This document shows positions 46,711 to 54,880 of a DNA stretch of 64,000 bases, one piece after another. This DNA is from Pelagicoccus albus (GTDB lineage Bacteria > Verrucomicrobiota > Verrucomicrobiia > Opitutales > Opitutaceae). Under the pieces are notes generated by a model. That model saw only the letters and a program-made list of their open reading frames with translations, made no database searches and was not told the DNA's origin. The DNA lies in contig NZ_JACHVC010000012.1 in assembly GCF_014230145.1 (NCBI RefSeq), positions 873,001-937,000 of the forward strand, read 5' to 3'. The translations under genes were made by a program, and so were the position numbers. Position 1 is the first letter of the stretch. Every line of letters starts with the position of its first letter.

Positions 46711-49650
46711 TCAGAAATCATAATCAAAAGAAACCCTCCAAGATCTTGGAGCCTGATAGACATGGCCAAACAGCTTCTGGGTGTCTTCCACATTGTTCAC
46801 ATTCAACTGGACGGAAGCGACGTTTTCACCGATGAGAAATCGGTACTTTAGCATCGCATCCAGTTGGAAGCGGGAATCTGTGTAGAGGGTAAGCGGATCA
46901 CCATCCTCGTCAGGAATAATCGCTCCCCCTCCATGAGTGATTCCAGAGAAATACTGGCGAGGGCCCTCGTAGGAAGCGCCGATGGCAAAACTGAATCCGT
47001 CCAAACGAGAACCTTCACTAAACGAGTAGTTTGCCCAAAGGCTCCCCTGGTCCTCCGGAGTATCATCGAGAGCCAAGCCTGTGCCCGCGCTTATTCGAGT
47101 AGAAGTATCGGTCCAGTCGGTGTAGACCTCATCGATAGGAAGCCCCCCAAGACCAGCCCAAGTGTGCGGCGAATACCAAACCGCCCAACGGTCTTCAGGA
47201 TATGGATACTCTATCCATCCACCCGCATTTATAACCTTCTTTTCGGTGTGAGCCCAGCTCACGACAATCTGCAGTTCTTCGGTCGGGGAATAAACAAATT
47301 GCGTATCCCAACCAGTCGATGCGTCCGAGCCCAGAGCCACCGCTGTGTTTCCTATCGGGCCTGGAGGGCTGCCTCCATTGTAGTCGAGCGTAGCATTGTT
47401 CGTCAGACTATCTTGATCATAGATCCACCCATGCCACCCCAACTCTCCAGTAGTGTAGGTTGCCGCCGTGTAGGCATCCATAAACGCTGCCCCCTCCGCG
47501 CTAGACGCGTTCACGTACCAATTGGTCGAACCGGCTGAATTTGTAGCCTGGTAGATCGATCCTGCTGCCACTGCATCGTACCACTGATCCTGAGCCGCCA
47601 ACGCCGACTGGAAGGCGCCTCCATTTTCTGGATTCCATTGGCTTATGTTGTATACGATGGGGCTATTCGGATCGAAACGATTCGCATCGGTAAGTACGGG
47701 TGCATACCAGACGCTACTTGGATTGCCTACCGGCGAACGTTTCCGAGTAATATCGAATTTGCTGAAGGTACCAGAGAGCTTACCATCGAACAGCTCAAAC
47801 TTTAGCCCGAACTCTTCGTTCTTCGCCAGTGCTGCGGTGATGGGCACACCCCTGAAATCGACATAGCCCGCGAAGTTAGGCTGAACCCCTTCTGAACTCA
47901 TGGCGTAAAGCGAGATTGCTTTGTTGATCCTGAAGCTCACTCCGCTCTGGTAAGTCGTCTCAGACGTCTCCTCCGAGGCAGTAAGTACTGTATCCAAACT
48001 TCCCCCGACTGAACCATCCACTCGATACTGCGGGTTCTGAATCTCGGTCAGATTCGATGTCCAATCTCGGCGGGCCCCTGCGATAAGCATTAAGCGCTCG
48101 TCAAGAAAACGCCCCTGAAAGACACCATAAAACGCGTCGTTGCTGGTCTCAAATCGTTCATTGCGCTGCTCACGCATTACGACGTCAGTCGTCACGCCGT
48201 CGCCTTGGATTCCAAATCGGAAATAGCTCGGATCCGTAGGGTTGTGGAAATTCGCTCCATCTCCAGGCGTGCCAAAAGTGTGAAATTCCCTTTCTTCAGT
48301 GGTGTCAGTGTATCCAAAAAGCAAATCTCCCTGAAACCCGAACAGCTCGCTTTTTTCTTCGAACAAGCTAAAGCTGTAGTTTAATTCCGCTCGAATCTGG
48401 TCCGTCGTATTGTACTCCTTCTTATCTTCCCACTGGTAAGCGATAACCGCCGGCTGAACTCCTGTCGTGATTCCAACCGCCTCGGGGCTGATGGCCTCGA
48501 AGTTCACATCGCCAATCGCCCAGTCGGGAGCTTGCGAACGATTGCTAGCCAACTCGAGCGAAGCCAAATTGTCACGCTGTTCGTAGTCGAATGATGAACT
48601 GTTGGCCCCCACGAGAAAATACATGTTCTCCATGAGCTTCTGCGTTAGCTTGAGCTCCAAGTTGGAGGACTCGTTGTGGTTATAGGTATCGGGACCGCTC
48701 CAACGAAAGGTCTTGGGATCACGGCCATCGACCTCAAGAAAGCCCCCTGCCTCGCCACCATCCCAATTGATGAAGTTGCTCGCCACCGATCGCAGACTCT
48801 TCCAGCCTATCCCGTCTCGCTCTTGCTTTCCGAACTCTCCGTCTACCAGAATTTCTGTACCCTCCCATGGGCGATAGCTAAGAATCGGAGCAATAAACCA
48901 GTGCTCTTCCGTATCGAAATCCGTGAATGATCCAACATCCTGATACGCTCCACTCACCCTGAATGCGAGTGTGCCCTTCTCGTTCAGACCATCGGTGTAG
49001 TCAAAGGTCGTACGCTTCAGGTCATCCGAACCCATGGTTACGGAAACAGAGCCTTCGCGCTCCGCCGATGGTTGCTTGACCAGATAGTTTATCACACCTC
49101 CAAAATTCCCCACTCCATAGAGGAGAGAGGCAGGCCCCCGGACAACTTCGACTCTCTGAATGTTTACCGAATCCGTCGAATGACGCCGCCTAAATCCGTC
49201 TCTAAGGACCGAGTCAGTCTGAAAACCGCGAATCTTAAAGCTTGTCCTATATGCAGTTCCAGAGAGTCCCGAGGGGTTGTTTACCTTGCCCGGCGTCTGC
49301 GAGGCTTCCCCTCCGGGCGAGCTAAAGTCATTTTGACTCTCAAGCAAAATCCCGGAGCTGTAACGAAGCGATTCCCGCAAGTCGCTCGAACCTGTGTCGC
49401 GAAGGAACTCTTCGGTCACCACTTCGATCGGCATAGGAATATCCTTGATCGCCGAATTCAGTCGAGTTCCCGAAATCGTGTTGGTAGCGCGGTAACCTTG
49501 GTCATCGCTCGCATCCACGGTGAAAGGTGAGAGTTCATGGATTTCTTCTTCAGGATCCTCACTCTCTTGAGCATAGCTCAAACTGAAGCCGACTGAAGCG
49601 ACGAGGGGCATCACACGCAGCAATCGACGAATATTAGTGCAGTTAGACAT
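46711..49650 (-). CDS. TonB-dependent receptor, verrucomicrobial type
   Basis: A 979-residue outer-membrane receptor with a signal peptide (ending SLSYAQ), the N-terminal block HELSPFTVDASDDQGYRAT and ISGTRL, a plug domain containing VQRVEVVRGPASLLYGVGN-like sequence (RVEVVRGPASLLYG), and a C-terminal barrel ending in aromatic Phe (FDYDF). It is shorter than, and clearly diverged from, the receptor at 31.8 kb, so it likely takes a different ligand. GH30 genes lie on both sides on the same strand, suggesting a GH30-product importer. No SusD partner is seen. Confidence 0.9.
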   Translation of the reverse strand: MSNCTNIRRLLRVMPLVASVGFSLSYAQESEDPEEEIHELSPFTVDASDDQGYRATNTISGTRLNSAIKDIPMPIEVVTEEFLRDTGSSDLRESLRYSSGILLESQNDFSSPGGEASQTPGKVNNPSGLSGTAYRTSFKIRGFQTDSVLRDGFRRRHSTDSVNIQRVEVVRGPASLLYGVGNFGGVINYLVKQPSAEREGSVSVTMGSDDLKRTTFDYTDGLNEKGTLAFRVSGAYQDVGSFTDFDTEEHWFIAPILSYRPWEGTEILVDGEFGKQERDGIGWKSLRSVASNFINWDGGEAGGFLEVDGRDPKTFRWSGPDTYNHNESSNLELKLTQKLMENMYFLVGANSSSFDYEQRDNLASLELASNRSQAPDWAIGDVNFEAISPEAVGITTGVQPAVIAYQWEDKKEYNTTDQIRAELNYSFSLFEEKSELFGFQGDLLFGYTDTTEEREFHTFGTPGDGANFHNPTDPSYFRFGIQGDGVTTDVVMREQRNERFETSNDAFYGVFQGRFLDERLMLIAGARRDWTSNLTEIQNPQYRVDGSVGGSLDTVLTASEETSETTYQSGVSFRINKAISLYAMSSEGVQPNFAGYVDFRGVPITAALAKNEEFGLKFELFDGKLSGTFSKFDITRKRSPVGNPSSVWYAPVLTDANRFDPNSPIVYNISQWNPENGGAFQSALAAQDQWYDAVAAGSIYQATNSAGSTNWYVNASSAEGAAFMDAYTAATYTTGELGWHGWIYDQDSLTNNATLDYNGGSPPGPIGNTAVALGSDASTGWDTQFVYSPTEELQIVVSWAHTEKKVINAGGWIEYPYPEDRWAVWYSPHTWAGLGGLPIDEVYTDWTDTSTRISAGTGLALDDTPEDQGSLWANYSFSEGSRLDGFSFAIGASYEGPRQYFSGITHGGGAIIPDEDGDPLTLYTDSRFQLDAMLKYRFLIGENVASVQLNVNNVEDTQKLFGHVYQAPRSWRVSFDYDF

Positions 49651-49803
49651 GTGTTTTTGGGGTTCGCCCTAGCCAGACGCAGCTTCTCATCGCTAGACAA
49701 AGCAAGCCGTGACCGGGGCAGTTCACGTATAATTTGGGGTTGAGAAAAATAATAGAGAATTGGGATATTTACCGCATCCCCCTTTGGAGGGGTATGGGTT
49801 CCC

Positions 49804-49817
49804 GTGTTTTAGAACAC
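49804..49817. promoter_or_regulatory. Inverted repeat upstream of second TonB receptor gene
   Basis: GTGTTTTAGAACAC has GTGTT/AACAC arms and lies 154 bp before the receptor start within the 264-bp gap 49651-49914. It does not match the LacI-like set. It may be an operator for another regulator; no other feature is seen in the gap. Confidence 0.25.
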
Positions 49818-49914
49818 CTTAAGTGAAGTAGAACATCATAGTGCGTAAATGCAGTCCGTATCCTATTATTGATTACAATGGGCTTAATCAACAGTGCACA
49901 AAACAGGCACTAAT

Positions 49915-51366
49915 CTACCGCAAGATATAGGTGCTGATGGAGCGTGGCAGACTCGTAGTTTTCGCCGCGTTTCCATCTATCAAAATCCTGAACTCAAGTG
50001 GCTCCTCGGTTTCGTTGAGAACGACCAGAGCTAAGCTTCCATCAGGATTCAAAAACGCGACTTCTCGAATTTGGTCGCGGGACGACGAGCTAGCTATGCG
50101 CTTAGCCCCGGGCTTTATGAATTTGGAAAAGTGGCCAATGTAATAATATGAGTTAGTAAATATCAGCTCCCCCTCATTTGTGTTAGCGTGGACCGGAGCG
50201 AAACAGTAGTTGCCGACATGGTTAGGCCCTCCCCTTTCGTTGAGTAGAATATTCCAGTCCGTCCAGGCTACGGTACCTGCCTTGAAGTCGCTCACCATCG
50301 AATGCCCGTAACGCTCACCCAGCTCCCAAGCATCCCAGCGAGTCGCATCGAAGCTCTCAGCACAACCCTCGGTAAAAACGAGCTTAAAATCTGGATACGA
50401 TTCTGCGACCTGCTGAAGATTGTAGAATTGCATATCTCCACCTGTCCACGGCTCATACCAGTGGAAGCCTACTCCCCAAACGTATTTGGCGGCTTCTGCA
50501 TCATTCAAGATCGTGCTCGCCCTCTGGTAGATCAAATCTCGGTTATGATCCCAAACGATAAGCTTTTTGTCGCTCATTCCTGCAGACTCCAAGGCAGGCC
50601 CAAGATGATCGCGTACAAAGTCTCGCTCTTCTTCGGCCGTGAATACGCATGATTCCCAAGTCTGCACGGCCATGGGTTCATTTTGAACAGTTAGCCCCCA
50701 CATTGGCATACCACGGGATTCGTACTCCTCGATAAACTTAACGAAGTGCCGGGCCCAAGCATCCCTAAACTCGGGCAACAACTTCCCGCCCCTCAATCGG
50801 TTTCCGCTATCTTTCATCCATGCGGGGGGGGACCAAGGGCTAGCGTAGAGCTTGAGATCGTCTCCAGCCACCTCCATGGCTCGCTTAATCATCGGTATCC
50901 GGTAGCGCTCGTCCAGGCTTACATCAAAACTGTCCAAAGACGCATCGCCCTCATCGACATAATCGTACATCGAACTAGAGAAATCGCAGCTTGCGATGTG
51001 CGTGCGTGCCAGGGTGTATCCTATCCCCTCCGCCGGATCAAAGTAGGCACTTAAAAGCGCTTCCTGCTTGTCAGCTGGCAATTTCGCAAAAGTCTCCGCT
51101 GCCGCATCGGTGATGGCAGCCCCCACTCCAACAAAACTTTGGAATGTGTGGGTCGTATCTAGCCAGATCATGGCTTCCGTTTCGAGCGGTTGGCCAAACG
51201 GCTCGAAACTCAAGGCCTTTTGCTCCGTCAGTCGAAGATCGGTATCCTTAGCCGTGGCATAAGGAATGACCTCGGTCCAAGTCGATTTCTTCGGTTCTTT
51301 TGCGTTCACGTTCATAGAACAGGCCGCTAAGGCTATCGCCAGAGCGCTAATAATCGGGGTTTTCAT
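49915..51366 (-). CDS. GH30 glucosylceramidase-like lipoprotein
   Basis: A 483-residue enzyme. The signal ends in the lipobox LAAC (Cys16), which predicts membrane anchoring. Acid/base Glu230 lies in VQNEPMAV and nucleophile Glu333 in VFTEGCAES; SPWSPPAWMKDSG is the shared GH30 block, and the C-terminal beta domain ends the protein at normal family length. It resembles GH30 subfamily 1-3 beta-glucosidase/beta-1,6-glucanase-type enzymes. It lies upstream of the TonB receptor gene on the same strand and probably releases its ligand at the outer membrane or in the periplasm. It is about 35% shorter in loops than no obvious standard; exact activity unknown. Confidence 0.88.
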   Translation of the reverse strand: MKTPIISALAIALAACSMNVNAKEPKKSTWTEVIPYATAKDTDLRLTEQKALSFEPFGQPLETEAMIWLDTTHTFQSFVGVGAAITDAAAETFAKLPADKQEALLSAYFDPAEGIGYTLARTHIASCDFSSSMYDYVDEGDASLDSFDVSLDERYRIPMIKRAMEVAGDDLKLYASPWSPPAWMKDSGNRLRGGKLLPEFRDAWARHFVKFIEEYESRGMPMWGLTVQNEPMAVQTWESCVFTAEEERDFVRDHLGPALESAGMSDKKLIVWDHNRDLIYQRASTILNDAEAAKYVWGVGFHWYEPWTGGDMQFYNLQQVAESYPDFKLVFTEGCAESFDATRWDAWELGERYGHSMVSDFKAGTVAWTDWNILLNERGGPNHVGNYCFAPVHANTNEGELIFTNSYYYIGHFSKFIKPGAKRIASSSSRDQIREVAFLNPDGSLALVVLNETEEPLEFRILIDGNAAKTTSLPRSISTYILR

Positions 51367-51436
51367 ATCGGTCTTTGGGTTCTACACCGTTTGTCCACCA
51401 CCTGGGGTCGGGTGCAGGCAGGGATTGATCGATGGG

Positions 51437-51452
51437 GTTAATCTTGTTTAAC
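51437..51452. promoter_or_regulatory. Possible palindromic operator upstream of GH30 gene
   Basis: GTTAATCTTGTTTAAC has GTTAA/TTAAC arms like the LacI-type sites but lacks the central CG. It is 71 bp upstream of the GH30 start (51366, minus) and 43 bp upstream of the sensor-kinase start (51495, plus). Confidence 0.3.
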
Positions 51453-51494
51453 TTCTAACAATATTTCCCGACCGCCGCATCCCTCTTAATAGGG

Positions 51495-53750
51495 ATGCCC
51501 CATCTTTGGAATGCGCTAGGATCACGAAACCCCTTCAAAGTGATAAACTTCCTCAAACCCCTTTGCTTAGCTGCCTTAGTCATAGGAAGCACAATCTCCC
51601 CTGCCCAAAAAGAACCGTCGCCAGAACAACCGCTTCGGACCATCGCAGAGATCTCGGCCCTATCTGATAACGTGGCAGGAAGGCAGCTCCAAATCAGCGT
51701 GACCGGCGTTGTGACAGCTGCTGAGCCTAGCTGGGAAGGACAATTTTTTATCCAAGACGATACAGGCGGAGTCTGGGTAGAATATTACGGAGACCAAACG
51801 CCCCCGGTGAGCTCGCTCATCCAAATCACGGGCGAGAGCCACCCGGGAGCATTCGCGCCCATTATCGCAAAACCTAGGTGGAAAGTCCTTGGTACCGCTC
51901 CGCTACCTGCTGCCTTGCCCGTCGCGATAGAAGATCTGGTCTTGGGCGTATTCGATGGAAAGAGGGTCGAAGTACGAGGGATCGTGCGAGCAGTTGAAAT
52001 CAATACCGATCACGCTTCCCTCACTCTAGCCATCGGAGGGCATCGGCTCGAAGTATGGACCCCTATCGAAGCGATCCCCGACCCAGACTCCCTGATCGCT
52101 TCCAAGGTCCTTGCTCGTGGAGCCACTGCGACTCACTATATTCAAGACCTCCGGCACCTTACAGGCGTAGGAGTCTACGTCTCCCGTCCAGAGGATTTCG
52201 AAGTGATCTCGCACGAAGAGCACAATCCTTTTGCTAGCGACCCTATCCCTATAAACCGAGTCGCTCAACACAGACCAGGCATGGGATCGGATAACCGTAT
52301 TCGCATTTTAGGCACAGTTACCCACAAAAGCATGGGATCACGCGTTTTCATCCAGGACGACACAGCAGCCCTCCGCATTACGAGTTCCCACACAGAAGGG
52401 GTTGAAGTAGGCGACACGGTGGAAGTCGTAGGATTTCTCGAGATAGAGCAACACCTTCCCGTTTTAAACGATGCAGAGTTTCGTCCAGTGAACGTACCAC
52501 CACCTGATTTTTCTGCCGTCCCTGTCACCTTTGAAGAGCTAAAACGCGGGCTTCACCATGGGGAGCGGATTACGCTTGAAGGCAAGGTCCTCGACCGGAC
52601 CACGCGCCAAATCCTGGATGCCAACGGGAACCGTATCGGGAATGCCACCACATGGTTAATTCAAGGAAAGGACCTGACCTTCAATGTGGAATACGAGAAC
52701 TCTTCGGTAGACCCGATTGAAACAATTGCCCCCATCGGGAGCGTCATCAAAGCAGAGGGCGTTTGCTTCTCCGTCATTGAGGAACCTATCGAATTAAAAT
52801 CCGTTCAACTCCTCCTCTCCGACTTGCAAGATATAGTCGTGCTCGCCCACCCCAGCTGGATCACACCCAAGAAGCTGCTGGCAGGCTTAGCAGTACTCGC
52901 AGTCTTGCTTCTCATTGCCACCACTTGGTCGCTCACCGTTTCGAAGAAAAATGCGACCCTCAAAATACTCGTCAGAGAAAAGCAAGAAGCGCAGGACCAA
53001 CTTCGAGAAGCTAACGAAAACCTAGAACAAAAGGTCGTCGACCGGTCAAACCAGCTACAGACTGAGATGACTGCACGCAAAGCTTCACAACTGGAGTTCA
53101 AAGCGACCATCGCCGAACGCACCCGCTTAGCGAGAGATCTCCACGACACTCTAGAACAAGCCCTCACCGGTATAAGCCTCCAACTTGATACAGCCACGAA
53201 ACTATTCACCGAACCGAATAAAGCGGAACACCATGTTCGCCTCGCCCGCCGCTGGCTCCAGCAAAGCCAGCTCGAACTCCGACAGTCGATCTGGGACTTG
53301 AGATCTAGAGAGCTCGAGCAATTCGACCTACCGCAAGCCCTACGCCAAAACATGGAAAGATTGGCGGAAAGCATACAGTTAAAAAGCCATTTTGAGATCA
53401 CCGGGCTGCGGCAACGCTTGCCTGAAACCCTCGAAGAAAACATATTAAGAATCGGCCACGAGGCGATGACCAACATCGCTAAGCATGCAAACGCATCCAA
53501 TGTTTGGGTACAGCTTTCATTTGAGCCAAACCAGCTTTCCCTAATCGTTAAGGACGACGGCCAAGGCTTCGACGTCAATGCAAACATAGAGTCGGCCGAG
53601 CATCACTACGGTTTACTAGGCATGAGAGAGAGGGCTCAACGTATCCATGGATCTCTCACTATCGAATCCAGGCCTCGCCATGGCACCCAAATTCAGGTAA
53701 CGATTCCCTTCACCCCACGTAAATCCCAAGAGGCATCGCCCCAAAATTAA
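51495..53750 (+). CDS. NarL-type sensor histidine kinase with periplasmic OB-like domains
   Basis: A 751-residue kinase. A signal/anchor (about 19-36) precedes a periplasmic region of about 410 residues with three OB-like beta modules, seen as repeats of V.V.G.V followed by FIQDDTGGVWVE (about 85) and VFIQDDTAALRI (about 285). One TM (LLAGLAVLAVLLLIATTWSL, about 460-480) leads into a coiled coil, a HisKA_3 domain with His550 in RDLHDTLEQALTGISLQL, and an HATPase domain with HEAMTNIAKHA and DDGQGFD. It phosphorylates the regulator encoded 8 bp downstream. It may sense a secreted-enzyme product; the ligand is unknown. GTG 51540 is an alternative start giving a more compact signal peptide. Confidence 0.88.
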   Translation: MPHLWNALGSRNPFKVINFLKPLCLAALVIGSTISPAQKEPSPEQPLRTIAEISALSDNVAGRQLQISVTGVVTAAEPSWEGQFFIQDDTGGVWVEYYGDQTPPVSSLIQITGESHPGAFAPIIAKPRWKVLGTAPLPAALPVAIEDLVLGVFDGKRVEVRGIVRAVEINTDHASLTLAIGGHRLEVWTPIEAIPDPDSLIASKVLARGATATHYIQDLRHLTGVGVYVSRPEDFEVISHEEHNPFASDPIPINRVAQHRPGMGSDNRIRILGTVTHKSMGSRVFIQDDTAALRITSSHTEGVEVGDTVEVVGFLEIEQHLPVLNDAEFRPVNVPPPDFSAVPVTFEELKRGLHHGERITLEGKVLDRTTRQILDANGNRIGNATTWLIQGKDLTFNVEYENSSVDPIETIAPIGSVIKAEGVCFSVIEEPIELKSVQLLLSDLQDIVVLAHPSWITPKKLLAGLAVLAVLLLIATTWSLTVSKKNATLKILVREKQEAQDQLREANENLEQKVVDRSNQLQTEMTARKASQLEFKATIAERTRLARDLHDTLEQALTGISLQLDTATKLFTEPNKAEHHVRLARRWLQQSQLELRQSIWDLRSRELEQFDLPQALRQNMERLAESIQLKSHFEITGLRQRLPETLEENILRIGHEAMTNIAKHANASNVWVQLSFEPNQLSLIVKDDGQGFDVNANIESAEHHYGLLGMRERAQRIHGSLTIESRPRHGTQIQVTIPFTPRKSQEASPQN

Positions 53751-53758
53751 GATCCCAA

Positions 53759-54388
53759 ATGCACGCTGACGAAAAAATACGAATCCTCGTCGCCGATGAC
53801 CACTACATCGTCCGTACAGGCTTGGTCTCGCTGATAGGTACAGCGGGAGATATGCTCGTTGTCTGCCAAGCCAACTCAGGTAAGTCCGCGATCGAGCAAT
53901 CCCGAGCCCACCAGCCCGATATCGCCCTATTGGATCTGCGAATGCCAGAGGGCGGAGGAGCGCCCACGATTAAGGCAATTAAAAGCGAGTTCCCTGACTG
54001 CGGGATCATCGTATTTTCCGCTTTCAACGGGGACGAGGATATCTTCAGAGCCTTTGATGCGGGAGCAAATGGATACATCCTCAAGAGTTCGATAGGGGAC
54101 GATTTACTCGACGCAATCCGCGAAGTCTACGCGGGTCGAAAATGGATACCTCGAGACGTGTCCAGTCGTCTTGCCATCCGCAAAACCCATGAAACCCTTA
54201 CACCTCGCGAAATCGAAGTCCTCTCTGAAATAGCCCACGGCAAATCGAATAAAGAAATAGCCAGCCAGCTGCAAATTTCAGACTACACGGTGAAAGACCA
54301 TATCAAAAACATTCTCGGCAAGATGCAGGTTGCAGCTCGAACCGAAGCCGTCACTGTCGCAATCCAAAGGGGAATAATCGAGATCTAG
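53759..54388 (+). CDS. NarL/FixJ-family response regulator
   Basis: A 209-residue regulator. The receiver domain (1-120) has the acidic pair in LVADDHYIVRTG and the phospho-acceptor Asp59 in IALLDLRMPEGG, plus conserved Lys in GYILKSS. The C-terminal LuxR-type helix-turn-helix (about 145-209) reads LTPREIEVLSEIAHGKSNKEIA and the recognition helix YTVKDHIKNIL. It forms a two-gene operon with the kinase. The target genes are not known; the nearest candidates are the GH30 and TonB receptor genes on the other strand. Confidence 0.93.
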   Translation: MHADEKIRILVADDHYIVRTGLVSLIGTAGDMLVVCQANSGKSAIEQSRAHQPDIALLDLRMPEGGGAPTIKAIKSEFPDCGIIVFSAFNGDEDIFRAFDAGANGYILKSSIGDDLLDAIREVYAGRKWIPRDVSSRLAIRKTHETLTPREIEVLSEIAHGKSNKEIASQLQISDYTVKDHIKNILGKMQVAARTEAVTVAIQRGIIEI

Positions 54389-54473
54389 TCCCGGACCAAA
54401 ACTTTTTCATAATTTTCGCGGTGCCTCACCGTTGCTCACATACTAATGCTAGGGCACCAAACCCTAAAGCAGA

Positions 54474-54860
54474 CTACTCCAACGGAGTTTCTTCAAACAA
54501 CAAGTTATCTTTCCCCGCTCGCTCTGCCTCCTCCTTAACCTGCTTTTCCAAGGCAGTATCAGCCCGCAAATCTTCTGCCGGCTCGCGATCGTTGGATTTC
54601 CGCTTCTGGACTTTCGGCGAAACTGGTGAAGAGGCTTGCGAAACAAAGGGTCCGGCATTCTCGAGACGCACCCGATGGATCGGCTCCGGCAAATCCATTC
54701 CTGCCTCTTCCAAAGCGAGCTTAACGCAACGGATGGCTTGGCCTTTCACTTTAGCGAAATTGAACTGCTCTTGATTAACCCAGGCGTATAATTTTATGGA
54801 TACACTTGAGTCGCCAAGCTCCGTAATTGCAGCCCATGGTGCTGGCTCCTCTAGGATCCC
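54474..54860 (-). pseudogene. MscS mechanosensitive channel remnant (C-terminal part only)
   Basis: Reading the minus strand from 54860, the frame gives EEPAPWAAITELGDSSVSIK, then LYAWVNQEQFNFAKVKGQA and GMDLPEPIHRVRLENAG, the typical end of MscS-type small-conductance channels, followed by a low-complexity charged tail to the stop at 54474. An in-frame TAG (54861-54863) lies directly upstream, and no transmembrane or pore region precedes it; the neighbouring GH13 gene begins its stop only 18 bp away. The channel has therefore lost its membrane half. A start at GTG 54749 would give just 91 residues without function. A decayed gene is the best reading. Confidence 0.7.
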
Positions 54861-54880
54861 CTATTTTTGACCTGACGAAA

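Noticed and set aside
52805-53587. 260-codon minus-strand frame opposite the sensor kinase
   Set aside because: Antisense to the conserved HisKA_3/HATPase region; Ser/Cys/Arg-rich translation without character.
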